Source of the DNA: Siculibacillus lacustris | GTDB taxonomy: Bacteria > Pseudomonadota > Alphaproteobacteria > Rhizobiales > Ancalomicrobiaceae | Reading direction: 5' to 3' | Length of the DNA stretch: 64,000 nucleotides | NCBI RefSeq assembly: GCF_004328075.1 | Contig: NZ_SJFN01000007.1 | Coordinates: 62,001 to 126,000, forward strand | Shown here: in pieces, positions 53,101 through 62,527 of the stretch | Numbering within the stretch: position 1 is the stretch's first letter | Layout: each line of letters begins with the position of its first letter | The notes under the pieces: model-generated | What the model was told of the DNA's origin: nothing | The model's database searches: none | Seen by the model: the letters and a program-made list of their open reading frames with translations, nothing else | Program-made: the position numbers and the translations under genes

Positions 53101-54150
53101 ATGCTGATCACCACCCTGGGGCCGCCGTCAGGATATACCCAGTGGGGCCTCTATCTCCTGCGGATCATGACCGACGTGGCGCTGGTCGACGTCGACTACG
53201 TCACCGCGGTGGAGATCGCCGGGCTGCGCGAGGCGTGGTCGCAGCGCACGCGGCCGCATCTCTTCTTCTTCTCCGACTGCCCGGAACGGCAGATCGTCGA
53301 CGTCTTCGTCCAGGCGCGGGCGCCCGCCCTGGTGTTCCTGGAGGATCCCGAGGACGTCGTCGGTTTCATCATGCGGGAGCGCGAGATGGACTGGCGCTGG
53401 GCGGTGCGCCTCGCCAACCAGTGCCTGACGACGATCGCCGACTTCGTCGCCGAGGAGTCGACCCTGTTGATGCACCGGGAGGTGGCGTCGAGTTTCGCCG
53501 ATTTCTTCGGCGTCGCCGCGGCCCAGTTCGGCATCACCCTGGAGGCGACGCATCTCGCCGAGATCATGCGGCGGGTCGACCCCGGCGGCGAGCTCGGTCC
53601 GAGCGACGAGGTGGAGGCCGGCTTTCTCGCCCTGTGGCCCCACGCCCGGCCGCGCGGTCAGGCCCTCGAGGGCCTGTCGGCGGCGGACGAACGGGCGATC
53701 GCGCCCTTGTTGCGCACACTCCGCGAGATGTCGGAAGGGCGGCTGCCGACCCGGGTGCACTGGCCGCTCGAGATGTTCATTCCGGGCGGACGGCCCGACG
53801 ACAGTGTGGACGGACCGATCGACCTCCTGGGCCCGGCCCGCTGTCTCGTCTACGGGCCCTATCTGAGTCTGCCGCAGGGCCTGTGGGAGCTCGAGGTCGA
53901 GTTGGAAGTGGCTGAGAACCTCTCAGGCAACCGGCTGGAGGTCGACATCTTCCATGGCACGGTGCTGGTCGCCAACAATTTCGCGCTGCCGGCCGCCGGA
54001 CGTTTTTCGGTGCGCGCCAGTTTCGACGTGTTCGAGCCGCGCGAACCGGTGCAGCTGCGCATTTCCACCTGGGAAGGCGCCATCGAGGGGATCCTCGAGC
54101 TGCGCGGCACCCATCTGGTGCGGATCGGCGAGGCGGTCACTCCGCCTTGA
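53101..54150 (+). CDS. Capsule-locus protein of unknown function (349 aa)
   Basis: I do not recognise this protein. It has no signal peptide or membrane helix. The N-terminal ~150 residues have an outline reminiscent of sulfotransferase-like P-loop proteins (GPPSGYTQWGLYLLR, ALVFLEDPEDVVGFIM, REVASSFADFFG) but lack the classical phosphate-loop residues. The C-terminal ~120 residues look like a beta-sandwich (WELEVELEVAEN, RFSVRASFDVFEPREPVQL), possibly carbohydrate-binding. GGAGACGAG precedes the ATG. Its 3' end overlaps the convergent methyltransferase gene by 14 bp. Confidence 0.75.
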   Translation: MLITTLGPPSGYTQWGLYLLRIMTDVALVDVDYVTAVEIAGLREAWSQRTRPHLFFFSDCPERQIVDVFVQARAPALVFLEDPEDVVGFIMREREMDWRWAVRLANQCLTTIADFVAEESTLLMHREVASSFADFFGVAAAQFGITLEATHLAEIMRRVDPGGELGPSDEVEAGFLALWPHARPRGQALEGLSAADERAIAPLLRTLREMSEGRLPTRVHWPLEMFIPGGRPDDSVDGPIDLLGPARCLVYGPYLSLPQGLWELEVELEVAENLSGNRLEVDIFHGTVLVANNFALPAAGRFSVRASFDVFEPREPVQLRISTWEGAIEGILELRGTHLVRIGEAVTPP

Positions 54151-55156
54151 CGATCACGAGACCGAAGCAGGTGCTGACGAAGCCGTCGATGGCCAGCTTG
54201 AGGTGGGCGGTGTGGGTGCCCCAGGTGCCCTTCATGTAGTCCGACATGTCGTGGGCCCAGGGCGGCACGTCGACGAAGCGATCGAGCGGCTTCATCCCGA
54301 CGTCGAAATCGAGTTCGGCGACCTGGTGCCCGGCGGCCCGCAGGCGTTCGGCGATCGCCGCGAAGTGACGCTTCTGGAAGAGCACGGTCGGCCAATTGTC
54401 GATGGTCTGGCGATCGTCGAGGAAGTTGAACTCGGTGGTGTGCACCGAGAGCCCGCCCGGGCGCAGCGTCGCCAACGAATTGGCGATGAAGTCGAGGCCG
54501 GCGGCGATCGAGCCGAGATGTTCGAAGGCGCAGATCGACCAGCAGAAGTCGTAGTCCTGAAGATGCTTCGGGATCGCCGTCATGTCGACGAATTCGAGAC
54601 GGGCGCGCCGGTCGAAGGTGGCGCGGTCGACCAGATCGGCCTTGTAGGCGTGATCGAGGGTGGCGGCGTGCTGGGCGGTGCGCAACCAGCCGGCGGCGGC
54701 GGACTGCTGCGGTTCGAGATCGGTGACGGTGACGTCGACGCCCCGGGCGGCGAGATAGCTCGGCAAGGGTTCCATGCCGCAGCCGAAGCCGAGGCCGCGG
54801 GCGTTCTCGCGCAAGCTGCCGTGCTCCCAGATCGCCTGGAGCACATAGGCGAATTCCCAGAGCTTGCGATGATAGACGAAGGGCAGCTTGAGCTCCTGCA
54901 GCCACACCGCCGCCCACTCGCTCTCCAGATCCGCCTGGGTGGAGGGCTTGGAGCGCAGGCCGACGTGGCGGGGAAACAGACCACTGCGCACCGGCAGGGA
55001 CTGGGCCAGCGAATGGGCCAGTTCGTAGCCGAAGTACTTCACGCTGAGGGCGAGCGCATCGAGGTTGCGCAGCTTCATCATCAGCGGGTTGAGATTCGGC
55101 CGGGAATCGGGGCCGATCAGCCGCACCAGGGCTTCGAGATCCACAGGGTTGGTCAT
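54137..55156 (-). CDS. Class I SAM-dependent methyltransferase (capsule locus)
   Basis: A 339-residue soluble protein. The SAM motif I GLGFGCGMEPLPSYLA lies at about residue 121, followed by acidic DLEPQQ and the post-motif FCWSICAFEHLG. The ~115-residue N-terminal helical region and the C-terminal PPWAHDMSDYMKGTW block are not generic and may bind a sugar or lipid acceptor. AGAGGA precedes the ATG. The surroundings suggest methylation of the polysaccharide or its precursor. Confidence 0.78.
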   Translation of the reverse strand: MTNPVDLEALVRLIGPDSRPNLNPLMMKLRNLDALALSVKYFGYELAHSLAQSLPVRSGLFPRHVGLRSKPSTQADLESEWAAVWLQELKLPFVYHRKLWEFAYVLQAIWEHGSLRENARGLGFGCGMEPLPSYLAARGVDVTVTDLEPQQSAAAGWLRTAQHAATLDHAYKADLVDRATFDRRARLEFVDMTAIPKHLQDYDFCWSICAFEHLGSIAAGLDFIANSLATLRPGGLSVHTTEFNFLDDRQTIDNWPTVLFQKRHFAAIAERLRAAGHQVAELDFDVGMKPLDRFVDVPPWAHDMSDYMKGTWGTHTAHLKLAIDGFVSTCFGLVIVKAE

Positions 55157-55238
55157 TCGGCATCCTCTGGCAGGTCGGCCGCCCCGACGGCGGTCGGCGA
55201 TTCGAGCGGCGCTCCGGAACCTTGGCAGCGTCGGCGCG

Positions 55239-56570
55239 TCACCGCAATCGATCCCACAGCGCGGTGAGCCGCGCGCCGTAGGCCTCGGGCGAGAAGGTCG
55301 CGGCGCGGGCCCGGCCGCGGGCGGAGAGGTCGGCGCAGAGCGCCGGGTCGCTCGACAGCCGACGCATCGCCGCGGCGATGTCGCCGGGATCGTAGGGGTC
55401 GACCAGGAGCGCCGCGTCGCCCGCCACTTCGCGCATGGCGCCGCGATCGGAGGTGATCACCGGCGTGCCGAGCAACATGCTCTCCAGGATCGGCAGGCCG
55501 AACCCCTCGTAGAGCGAGGGAAACACCACCGCCTTGGCGCCGCGGATGGCGCTGACCAGGAGGCGGAACGGGGCATAGTCGAAGCGCCGGATCCGCGCCC
55601 CCTTGGTCGCCGCGGCCGGCCCGAGCTCCTTGCGCAGACGGGTGCTGTCGTCGATCAGCCGGACCTCGTCGTCGGCCTTCCAGCCCTGCGGTCCGAGCAC
55701 GAACAAGGGCTCGTCGAGCCCGCTGGCCAGATAGGCCTCGACCAGCCGGCCGACGTTCTTCTTCGGCTCGATCGCCCCGAAGAACAGGAAATAGCCCTTG
55801 TAGGGCAGGCCGAAGGCGCCCTCGACCTCGGCGGCGACCTCTTCGTCGCTCTTGTCGAGGAGACCCTGCGGCATCGACACCGCCTGATAGGTGTTGGTCA
55901 CCTTGTCGGGCGGGCAGCCGAGCAGTTGCACGATGTCGTCGCGCGAGGTCTCCGAGACGGTGACGATGTGATCGGCGTCGGCGACGATCCGGCGCATCAG
56001 GCGCAGGTAGTAGGCCTTGTCGTCGAGCGTGGTGAAGGGCAGCCGCAACGGCACCAGATCGTGCATCGTATAGACGTTGCGGGCGCCGGGCAGGCGCACC
56101 GGCAGCGGATAGGTCCAGTGGGCGACGTCGATCGGGCGATCGTGGCGAACCCGGGTGAAGCGGCCGGTCAGCGCGAAGGCGATCTCGGCGATGCGGAACA
56201 GATCGGTGGCATTGGAGATCCGGTCGAAGCTCGGCAGCCGGGCGCCGTGGCCGTCGAGGACGACCGCGCCGGTGACCGGAATCGGAAAGGTCGGGACGCC
56301 GAAGGGCCGCGGCAGATGCCGGCCGATCGCCGCCATCGCCGCGCCCCAGCCGGACGACGGCGTGGTCGGATCGAAGAAGGCGATCTCGCGCAGCAGCGAC
56401 GAGCGCGCCGGCCGGCTGTGGGCGAGGCCGTAGAGCACTTCGGTCTCGCAGCCCAGCGCCTGGGCGGCATGGCTGAGATTGCGGGCGTAGGTGGCGACGC
56501 CGGTGCCCTTGGGCAGGCCGAGATTGAACCCGTCGATCAGGACGCGGCGGCGCGGTGCGGCGGTGGTCAT
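55239..56570 (-). CDS. Glycosyltransferase family 4 protein
   Basis: A 443-residue GT-B glycosyltransferase. The N-terminal acceptor domain begins DGFNLGLPKGTGVATYARN. The C-terminal nucleotide-sugar domain has FGAIEPKKNVGRLVEAY and the E-x7-E motif in SLYEGFGLPILESMLLG. GGGAGAG precedes the ATG at 56570. It is divergent from another GT4 gene and contributes to repeat-unit assembly of the exported glycan. Confidence 0.9.
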   Translation of the reverse strand: MTTAAPRRRVLIDGFNLGLPKGTGVATYARNLSHAAQALGCETEVLYGLAHSRPARSSLLREIAFFDPTTPSSGWGAAMAAIGRHLPRPFGVPTFPIPVTGAVVLDGHGARLPSFDRISNATDLFRIAEIAFALTGRFTRVRHDRPIDVAHWTYPLPVRLPGARNVYTMHDLVPLRLPFTTLDDKAYYLRLMRRIVADADHIVTVSETSRDDIVQLLGCPPDKVTNTYQAVSMPQGLLDKSDEEVAAEVEGAFGLPYKGYFLFFGAIEPKKNVGRLVEAYLASGLDEPLFVLGPQGWKADDEVRLIDDSTRLRKELGPAAATKGARIRRFDYAPFRLLVSAIRGAKAVVFPSLYEGFGLPILESMLLGTPVITSDRGAMREVAGDAALLVDPYDPGDIAAAMRRLSSDPALCADLSARGRARAATFSPEAYGARLTALWDRLR

Positions 56571-56768
56571 GCGGTCTCTCCCGGGCGACCCGATCCGGCG
56601 CACCGGGGACCGGCGGTCGACGGAGCGGTGCCGTGCCGCCCGATCGCTTGTCGGATGGCGGGCGAAGTGTCAAGAGAAACGGGCGGCGCGACTCGCCGCG
56701 GCGGATGCGGGGCGTCGCCGGCCGTCCGGGCGGCTCGCCCTCCCCGCCTCTCGCGAACCGGTCGGACC

Positions 56769-58109
56769 ATGCCGTCAGCCATCGCCTACGACGTGACGCG
56801 CCTGTTCCTCGGCCCGCTGAGCCGGACGCCGCGCGGCATCGACCGGGTCGATCACGCCTTCGCCCGCCATTTCTTCGATCACCCCAGCCGCGACTGCGTC
56901 GGCGTGTTGCCGACCTTCTGGGGCATGCGGGTGTTCTCCGGCGACCGGGTGCGGGCCGGGCTCGACCGGCTCGAGGCGCTGTTGGCGGAGAACCGGCGGC
57001 TCGACCAGGACAAGGTGTGGGCGAGCCTGTGCACGGCGCTGGCCGGCGGCCCGGCGGTCGACTGGGCGGCGGCGTGGAACCCGGGCCTGTGGCGCCAGAC
57101 ACGGCGGATGGGGTCGCTGCTGGCGGCCACCGGCTTCTCCTTCGGCCGGCCGGTGCGCCGGGCGGTGCCGCCGGGCGCGGTCTATCTCAACATCGGCCAC
57201 ACCGCGCTGACCGTGCCGCTGCTCCTGCGCTGGCTCGACGCGCGGCCCGACGTGCGGCCGGTATTCATGCTGCACGACGTCATCCCGCTCACCGCGACCG
57301 ACCTCGTCGAGGCCGAATCGACCCGCCACCATGCCACCATGGTCGCCTCGACGGCGCGCTGGGCGGCCGGGCTCCTGACCACCACAACCACCGCCCGCGA
57401 CGAGATCCGCGCGGCGTTGGCCGAAGCCGGGCGCCCGGACCTCGCCACCGTGGCGGCGGCGCTGCCGCTCGCCTCGGTGTTCGGCGGGCCGATCGCCGCC
57501 GAGCCGCGGCTCGCCGGCATCGATTATTTCGTGATCTGCGGGGCGATCGAGCCGCGCAAGAACCACGACCTGCTGCGCGAGGTGTGGAAACGCCTGGTGG
57601 TGCGCCACGGCGCGGCGACGCCGCATCTGGTGGTGGTCGGCTCGCCGGGATGGTTGGGCAAGTCGATCGTCGACCGGCTGACGCGGGCCCAGGCGACCAC
57701 CGGGCTCATCCACGTGGTGTCGGGCCTGTCGTCGGCGGCGCTGAAGCGACTGTTGGCCGGGGCGCGCGGGCTCTTGATGCCGTCGCACGCCGAGGGCTTC
57801 GGCCTGCCGATCCTGGAGGCGAGCGAGATCGGCATCCCGGTGATCGCCTCGGACATTCCGGCGCACCGCGAGATCGGCGGGGCGAACGTCGTGCTGATCG
57901 ATCCGATCGACGGGCCGGGCTGGGTGGCGGCGATCGAGGCGCGACTGGCGGCCGATCGCGCCGCGCCGCGCGGCACCCTGCCGGCGGCCGTCGACGCCGA
58001 TCAGGCGGCCTATTTCCGCACCATCGAGGCCTTCCTCGACGGGCTGACGCCGAACGACCGGCCGCCGCCTCAGCCGCGCGGGCGCGGCGCCAGGACGATG
58101 TTGTCGTAG
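56769..58109 (+). CDS. Glycosyltransferase family 4 protein
   Basis: A 446-residue GT-B enzyme. It begins with the DVTRLFLGPLSRTPRGIDRVD block common in capsule GT4 proteins. The C-terminal domain has CGAIEPRKNHDLLREVW and the E-x7-E motif AEGFGLPILEASEIG. Its 3' end overlaps the convergent FkbM-type gene by 40 bp. It is probably paralogous in fold, not closely in sequence, to the GT4 encoded at 55239-56570. Confidence 0.9.
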   Translation: MPSAIAYDVTRLFLGPLSRTPRGIDRVDHAFARHFFDHPSRDCVGVLPTFWGMRVFSGDRVRAGLDRLEALLAENRRLDQDKVWASLCTALAGGPAVDWAAAWNPGLWRQTRRMGSLLAATGFSFGRPVRRAVPPGAVYLNIGHTALTVPLLLRWLDARPDVRPVFMLHDVIPLTATDLVEAESTRHHATMVASTARWAAGLLTTTTTARDEIRAALAEAGRPDLATVAAALPLASVFGGPIAAEPRLAGIDYFVICGAIEPRKNHDLLREVWKRLVVRHGAATPHLVVVGSPGWLGKSIVDRLTRAQATTGLIHVVSGLSSAALKRLLAGARGLLMPSHAEGFGLPILEASEIGIPVIASDIPAHREIGGANVVLIDPIDGPGWVAAIEARLAADRAAPRGTLPAAVDADQAAYFRTIEAFLDGLTPNDRPPPQPRGRGARTMLS

Positions 58110-58993
58110 GACAGCGCCCCCAGCGCGGCGCGGTCGAGCGGCGTTCCGGACGGCTCGGCGAGGCGGAAACCCGGGGTCTGGCGATAGGCGTCGAGGCCGA
58201 GCTCGTCGAACAGGGAGACCATGTCGTCGGCGGTATAACCGGCCGAGGTCATCTGCAGCGGCGCCCATTCCATGATGATGCGCAGGCCGGGCGAGCGGGC
58301 GACGACCTTGCGGGCGCCGGCGAGCACCGCCCATTCGTGGCCTTCGACGTCGATCTTGATCAGATCGACCACCTCGCCCTCGGGCAGGAGATCGTCGAGC
58401 GGCTCGACGGCGACGGTGTAGACCGCATCGGTGGCGGCGATCGGCGCCGGCCGGCGGCCGACCAGGGCGCCGTTGGCCGAGCGGTTCTTCGGCACCACCA
58501 GATCGAGTTGGGTGGAGGCCGCACCGACGGCGCAAGGGTGGATGGTGATCGGCGCCATCGACCAGTTGATCGCCACGTTCTTGCGCAGGAGTTCGATACA
58601 GGCCGGATTGGGCTCGACCGCGTAGACGCGACCGGACCCGGTGCGGCCGATGCGGCTGCCGAGCAAGCAGGTGAAGTAACCGAAATTGGCGCCGACGTCG
58701 ACGAAGACCATGTCCTTGTGGGCGTGAGCCCAGGTCATGGCGCTGAGGTCGGCCTCCCACTGGCGGTAGACGATCAGCTGCGGTCCGATGATCAGATCGA
58801 GCGGATCGATCAGATATTTGATGCCGTAGAGGGTCTGGACCAGCATAGAGCCGTCGGGCATCGCCACGCCGAAGGGGCCGACGAGATCGCGGACCTCGCG
58901 CAGCGTGCGCTGCGAGGTGGCGAGAGCCACCTTGATGTCGGCGACTTCGCGCTTGAGGTCGGTCAGGAGCGCGAGGACTTCGGTCTCGGACAT
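58070..58993 (-). CDS. FkbM family methyltransferase with N-terminal coiled coil
   Basis: A 307-residue protein. Residues ~1-40 (VLALLTDLKREVADIKVALA) form a coiled coil. The FkbM SAM domain has VFVDVGANFGYFTCLLG, AVEPNPACIELLRKN and LIKIDVEGHEWAVL. Such enzymes O-methylate sugars in polysaccharide and glycolipid loci. GGGAG precedes the ATG. Confidence 0.9.
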   Translation of the reverse strand: MSETEVLALLTDLKREVADIKVALATSQRTLREVRDLVGPFGVAMPDGSMLVQTLYGIKYLIDPLDLIIGPQLIVYRQWEADLSAMTWAHAHKDMVFVDVGANFGYFTCLLGSRIGRTGSGRVYAVEPNPACIELLRKNVAINWSMAPITIHPCAVGAASTQLDLVVPKNRSANGALVGRRPAPIAATDAVYTVAVEPLDDLLPEGEVVDLIKIDVEGHEWAVLAGARKVVARSPGLRIIMEWAPLQMTSAGYTADDMVSLFDELGLDAYRQTPGFRLAEPSGTPLDRAALGALSYDNIVLAPRPRG

Positions 58994-59064
58994 GGCGGGC
59001 TCCCGCAGGCTGGTTCCGTGGATCGTTCGAGTCGGATCGGCCCGAGGGCGCGGCCGGAGCCGGA

Positions 59065-59490
59065 TCAACGGTCGGATTCGCGACCGACGAACCAATGGTA
59101 GCCGAGGGAGGCCCCCTGCTCGTCGCGGTCGCCGGTCAGGCGCGTCATGGCATCGTGCAGCGTGTTCGTCAATCGGGCGTGCTCGGCCTCGGCGGCGAGC
59201 ACCGCGGCCAGCGCGTCGGCCACCGCACGAGCGCGTTCGCGAGCCCCGACCGCGTCGCCGCGCCGGCGTCGCGGCGTCGAGGCGGCGGTATGGCCGCGCC
59301 GGGCGATCTCGGCGAGGCGATCGGCCAGCGCCGGTTCGCCGTCGAGCGCACCCTCGCGCAGGATCAGCGCGGCGAGCAGTTCGGCCCGCGACCCGAGCAG
59401 GGCAACGATCCCGTCGACCTCTTCGGCGGCGAGACCGCGTCCGAGAAACTGGGTATGGGCGAATTCGACGAGTTCGGGCAGCGGCGTCAC
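59065..59490 (-). CDS. Small protein with DUF4214-like LLGR segment
   Basis: A 141-residue protein from a GTG start at 59490, supported by GGAGGAA 7 nt upstream and a GTGA overlap with the preceding glycosyltransferase stop. The N-terminal ~45 residues (AHTQFLGRGLAAEEVDGI ... AELLAALI) resemble the FLGR/LLGR helical repeat of DUF4214-type proteins. The Arg-rich middle and C-terminal helical part match nothing I know. DUF4214-like modules often accompany polysaccharide enzymes. No catalytic residues are evident. Confidence 0.65.
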   Translation of the reverse strand: MTPLPELVEFAHTQFLGRGLAAEEVDGIVALLGSRAELLAALILREGALDGEPALADRLAEIARRGHTAASTPRRRRGDAVGARERARAVADALAAVLAAEAEHARLTNTLHDAMTRLTGDRDEQGASLGYHWFVGRESDR

Positions 59491-61694
59491 GGGGTCTTCC
59501 TCCGTTCGGCGACGGCGCGGGCGTAGACGCGCTCGATGCCGTCGACCATCGCCTCGACGGTGTAGTCGGTCTCGTAGAGACGCCGCGCCGCCGCACCCAT
59601 GGTCCGGCGGCGGTCGGGATCGCGGGCGAGGTCGACGAGATGGCGGGCGATGGTCGCGACTTCCGTACCGTCGAAGGGCACCAGGAAACCGGTCTCGCCG
59701 TGGCGGACCACCTCGGCAAGGCCGCCGACCGCGCCGGCGACCACCACCGCGCCGGCCGCCGCCGCTTCGATCGCCACCAGGCCGAAGCTCTCGTAGCGGC
59801 TCGGCATCACCACCACGTCGCACTTGGCATAGAGATCGTCGAGGGCGCTGCGCGACAGCGAGCCGACGAAGCCGACGCGGGGATCGTCGACGAGCGCGCT
59901 CGCCCCTGCCGCAGCGAAGATTGCGCGGCCTTCGGCGTCGAGGTCGTCGCCGGCGAACACCACCCGGGCGCCGGGCACTTCGGCGAGCAGGCGGACCAGC
60001 GCCGCGGCGGCGACGTCGATGCCCTTGCGCGGCTCGAAGCGGCCGACCCAACCGACCAGGAAGCCGTCTGCGGCGCGCGCCGTGCGGCGGGCGGGCGACG
60101 CGGCCAGGGGATCGAGGGTGCCGTGCGGCACCACCGCGGCGCGATCGCGGAAGGTCACGCCGTAGGTCGCCTCGAGGTCGTTCACGATCGCCTCGGAATT
60201 GGCCAGGATGGTCGGGGTGCGGCGGAGGAGATCGGCCTCGTGGGCGATCATCCGGCGCACCATGAAGTGCTCGTACAAGGGCCGCGCCGACCATTCGGGC
60301 TTGAACGGCTTGGCCAGGGCATAGGTCGTGTGCAGGCTCATCACCACCGCGGCGTCGCAGCCGTCGAGCAGGGCGGCGCCTTCGACGTCCCACACCGGGA
60401 AGGACACCACGTCGACGCCGAAACTCGCCAGCGAGGCGACCTCACGGCGCACCGCCGCGGCCCAGGCGGCGATGTTCGGCGGCAGGTCGAGATCGGCGGC
60501 GACGACCGCGCCGCCGGCGTCGTCGGGGTGGATCTCGTGGCGCCAGAAGCCGTCGCGGAAGGCGATGTTGCGCTCGCCCTGGGTGCCGGTGACGACGTGC
60601 ACGGCGTGCCCGCGCGCCGCCAACCCGCGCGCGACCATCGAGGTCCAGCGGGCGATGCCGGCATCGTTGGCGGGCGGGAAGGAGCGGCTGACCAGGACGA
60701 TGGTCAGCGCGTCGTTGGGCCGCGGCATCGGTAGGAAGGCCACGTCTTCGCTCGACACGAGGTCGCCGGTGGTGCGCCCGGCGGCGGCGCGGGCCCGTTC
60801 GAGCCCTTCGGCGATGCCCCAGCCGAGATCCTGATCGAGCGAGCTGCGATGTTCGGCCGAGATGTCGGAATGGGTGAACAGCCAGGCGTTGGAGCGCAGG
60901 ATCTCGTCGCGATAGGCCTCGAGCTGGAGCGCGGCGCGATCGGTCTCGGCGCGGGCGCCGTGATGCTGGACGAAATAGGCCTTGCTCACCGACGACGGGT
61001 AGAGGGTCTTGGGAAGACGCCGGACGTTACGGATGTGGGATTCGGCGAACTGGTGGAACACCAGGGCGCGCGGCGCATAGTGGATCTGGTGGCCGGCATC
61101 GACGATGCGCAGGCAGACGTCGGTCTCGTCGAGGAGATAGACGAAGGTGTGGTCGAAGCCGCCGATCTCCCGGAGGATCGACCGACGGAACGACGAATTG
61201 GTGCCGAGCAGGCTCGGATAGGCCGGCGTGCCGGGAAAGCACAACGGCCGCTCGTCGAACAGCGGCGACACCGAATGGGCGTTGCCGAAGCGGTCGCAGA
61301 TGGTCTTGCGGACCTGGAAGCGGACGCCGGTGTTGTCGATGGTGAAGCCGCCGACCGCCCCGACCGCCGGGTCGGCGTAAGGGGCGGCGAGCTCGATCAG
61401 CCAGTCGGGATGGGGCACCGCGTCGTCGTCGATGAAGGCGACGATGTCGCCCGCCGCCGCCGCGATGCCGATGTTGCGCGACATCGACAGATTGGCTTCC
61501 GCGCAGCGCCGCACCTTGATCGCCCCGGCCTGGGCGGCGAGCAGCGCGGCGGTGCCGTCGGTGGAGGGGCCGTCGACCACCACCACCTCGAAGGCCGGCC
61601 CGCGCAGCGCGCGCAGCGCCGCCAGGGTCTCGGCGAGCCAGGCGGCGCGGTTGTAGGTGTTGACGACGATGGTGAAGGTCAGGTCCGTCGTCAT
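59487..61694 (-). CDS. Bifunctional GT2-GT4 glycosyltransferase fusion
   Basis: A 735-residue two-domain enzyme. Residues ~1-320 are a GT2 (GT-A) domain with VVNTYNRAAWL, VVVDGPSTDGT and the DxD-containing FIDDDAVPHPDW. Residues ~350-730 are a GT4 (GT-B) domain with VLVSRSFPPANDAGIARW, GWVGRFEPRKGIDVA and the E-x7-E motif YESFGLVAIEAAAAG. A single polypeptide could add two successive sugars. The ATG at 61694 overlaps the upstream stop (ATGA); a start 9 nt upstream is possible. Confidence 0.88.
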   Translation of the reverse strand: MTTDLTFTIVVNTYNRAAWLAETLAALRALRGPAFEVVVVDGPSTDGTAALLAAQAGAIKVRRCAEANLSMSRNIGIAAAAGDIVAFIDDDAVPHPDWLIELAAPYADPAVGAVGGFTIDNTGVRFQVRKTICDRFGNAHSVSPLFDERPLCFPGTPAYPSLLGTNSSFRRSILREIGGFDHTFVYLLDETDVCLRIVDAGHQIHYAPRALVFHQFAESHIRNVRRLPKTLYPSSVSKAYFVQHHGARAETDRAALQLEAYRDEILRSNAWLFTHSDISAEHRSSLDQDLGWGIAEGLERARAAAGRTTGDLVSSEDVAFLPMPRPNDALTIVLVSRSFPPANDAGIARWTSMVARGLAARGHAVHVVTGTQGERNIAFRDGFWRHEIHPDDAGGAVVAADLDLPPNIAAWAAAVRREVASLASFGVDVVSFPVWDVEGAALLDGCDAAVVMSLHTTYALAKPFKPEWSARPLYEHFMVRRMIAHEADLLRRTPTILANSEAIVNDLEATYGVTFRDRAAVVPHGTLDPLAASPARRTARAADGFLVGWVGRFEPRKGIDVAAAALVRLLAEVPGARVVFAGDDLDAEGRAIFAAAGASALVDDPRVGFVGSLSRSALDDLYAKCDVVVMPSRYESFGLVAIEAAAAGAVVVAGAVGGLAEVVRHGETGFLVPFDGTEVATIARHLVDLARDPDRRRTMGAAARRLYETDYTVEAMVDGIERVYARAVAERRKTP

Positions 61695-62527
61695 CGGCGC
61701 CATCCGCTTTCGACCAGCAGCGTGAGGAGATCGCGATTGGCCGTCACGAAGGCGGGATGGCCGATCAGGCGGTCCACGATCTCGGCGAGGCTGGCATTGG
61801 CGGCCAGCAGATCGGCGATCTCGGCGAGGTGGGCGGGACCGCGCCCGAGCAACAGCGCGACCAGCGCCTCGACGTCGGCGCGCAGCGGCGGCACGGCGAG
61901 CGGCCGCGGATCGGGAACGCTCCACCAGCCGGCGACCCGGGCGAGTACCGCGGGATCGGCCGGCGCGCCGCGGCGGCGGGAGACGAAATCGATGTGGACG
62001 GCGAGGTCGGCATCGCGATTGCCGAGCGCCAGGGCCGAGCGGTACTCGAGCTCGGCATCCACCCACTTGTCCTGTTCCTTCAGGCAATGGGCATATTGGA
62101 CGCGGTAGCCGGGATGGAACGGGAAGATCTGCAGCGCCCGCCAGAAGGCGTGTTCGCCGGCGCCCCAGTCGCGGCGATCGCGGGCCGCGTCGCCGTCGCG
62201 CACCGCGGCCCGGAAGCCGGCGTCGAGGCCGGCGAGGCGAAGTGTCGCGGCGACCCGGCGGCGGCGGCCGACCAGCACCTGCGGCACCCGCCGGGCCACG
62301 GCCTCGATCGCCGCACGGCCGCCGTGGCCCTCGAGCGCGCCGAGATGATCGGCGAGTCGGGACACGAAGGCGTCGATCTCGGCGTCGGCCTCGGCCGCCT
62401 CCCAAGCGCGCAGTTCGGCCTCGTCGAAGCCCCCGCCGCCGCCGAACAGCGCCGCGGCGACCTCTGCGGCCTTGGCGCCGGACGCCTTGGCGCTCGCCCT
62501 GGTGAACCTCGACAATCCGATGCGCAT
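61691..62527 (-). CDS. Capsule-locus protein with TPR-like segment and C-terminal LLGR segment
   Basis: A 278-residue protein without recognised enzymatic domain. Residues ~120-185 contain two helix-turn-helix repeats like TPRs (WGAGEHAFWRALQIFP, KWVDAELEYRSALALG). The C-terminal ~55 residues (VALLLGRGPAHLAEIADLLA ... RLIGHPAF) resemble the DUF4214-like element in the small protein at 59065-59490. The start at 62527 (MRIGLSRF) was chosen over frame extensions to 62629; the ribosome-binding site is weak. It is translationally coupled to the GT2-GT4 enzyme and may be a scaffold. Confidence 0.7.
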   Translation of the reverse strand: MRIGLSRFTRASAKASGAKAAEVAAALFGGGGGFDEAELRAWEAAEADAEIDAFVSRLADHLGALEGHGGRAAIEAVARRVPQVLVGRRRRVAATLRLAGLDAGFRAAVRDGDAARDRRDWGAGEHAFWRALQIFPFHPGYRVQYAHCLKEQDKWVDAELEYRSALALGNRDADLAVHIDFVSRRRGAPADPAVLARVAGWWSVPDPRPLAVPPLRADVEALVALLLGRGPAHLAEIADLLAANASLAEIVDRLIGHPAFVTANRDLLTLLVESGWRR

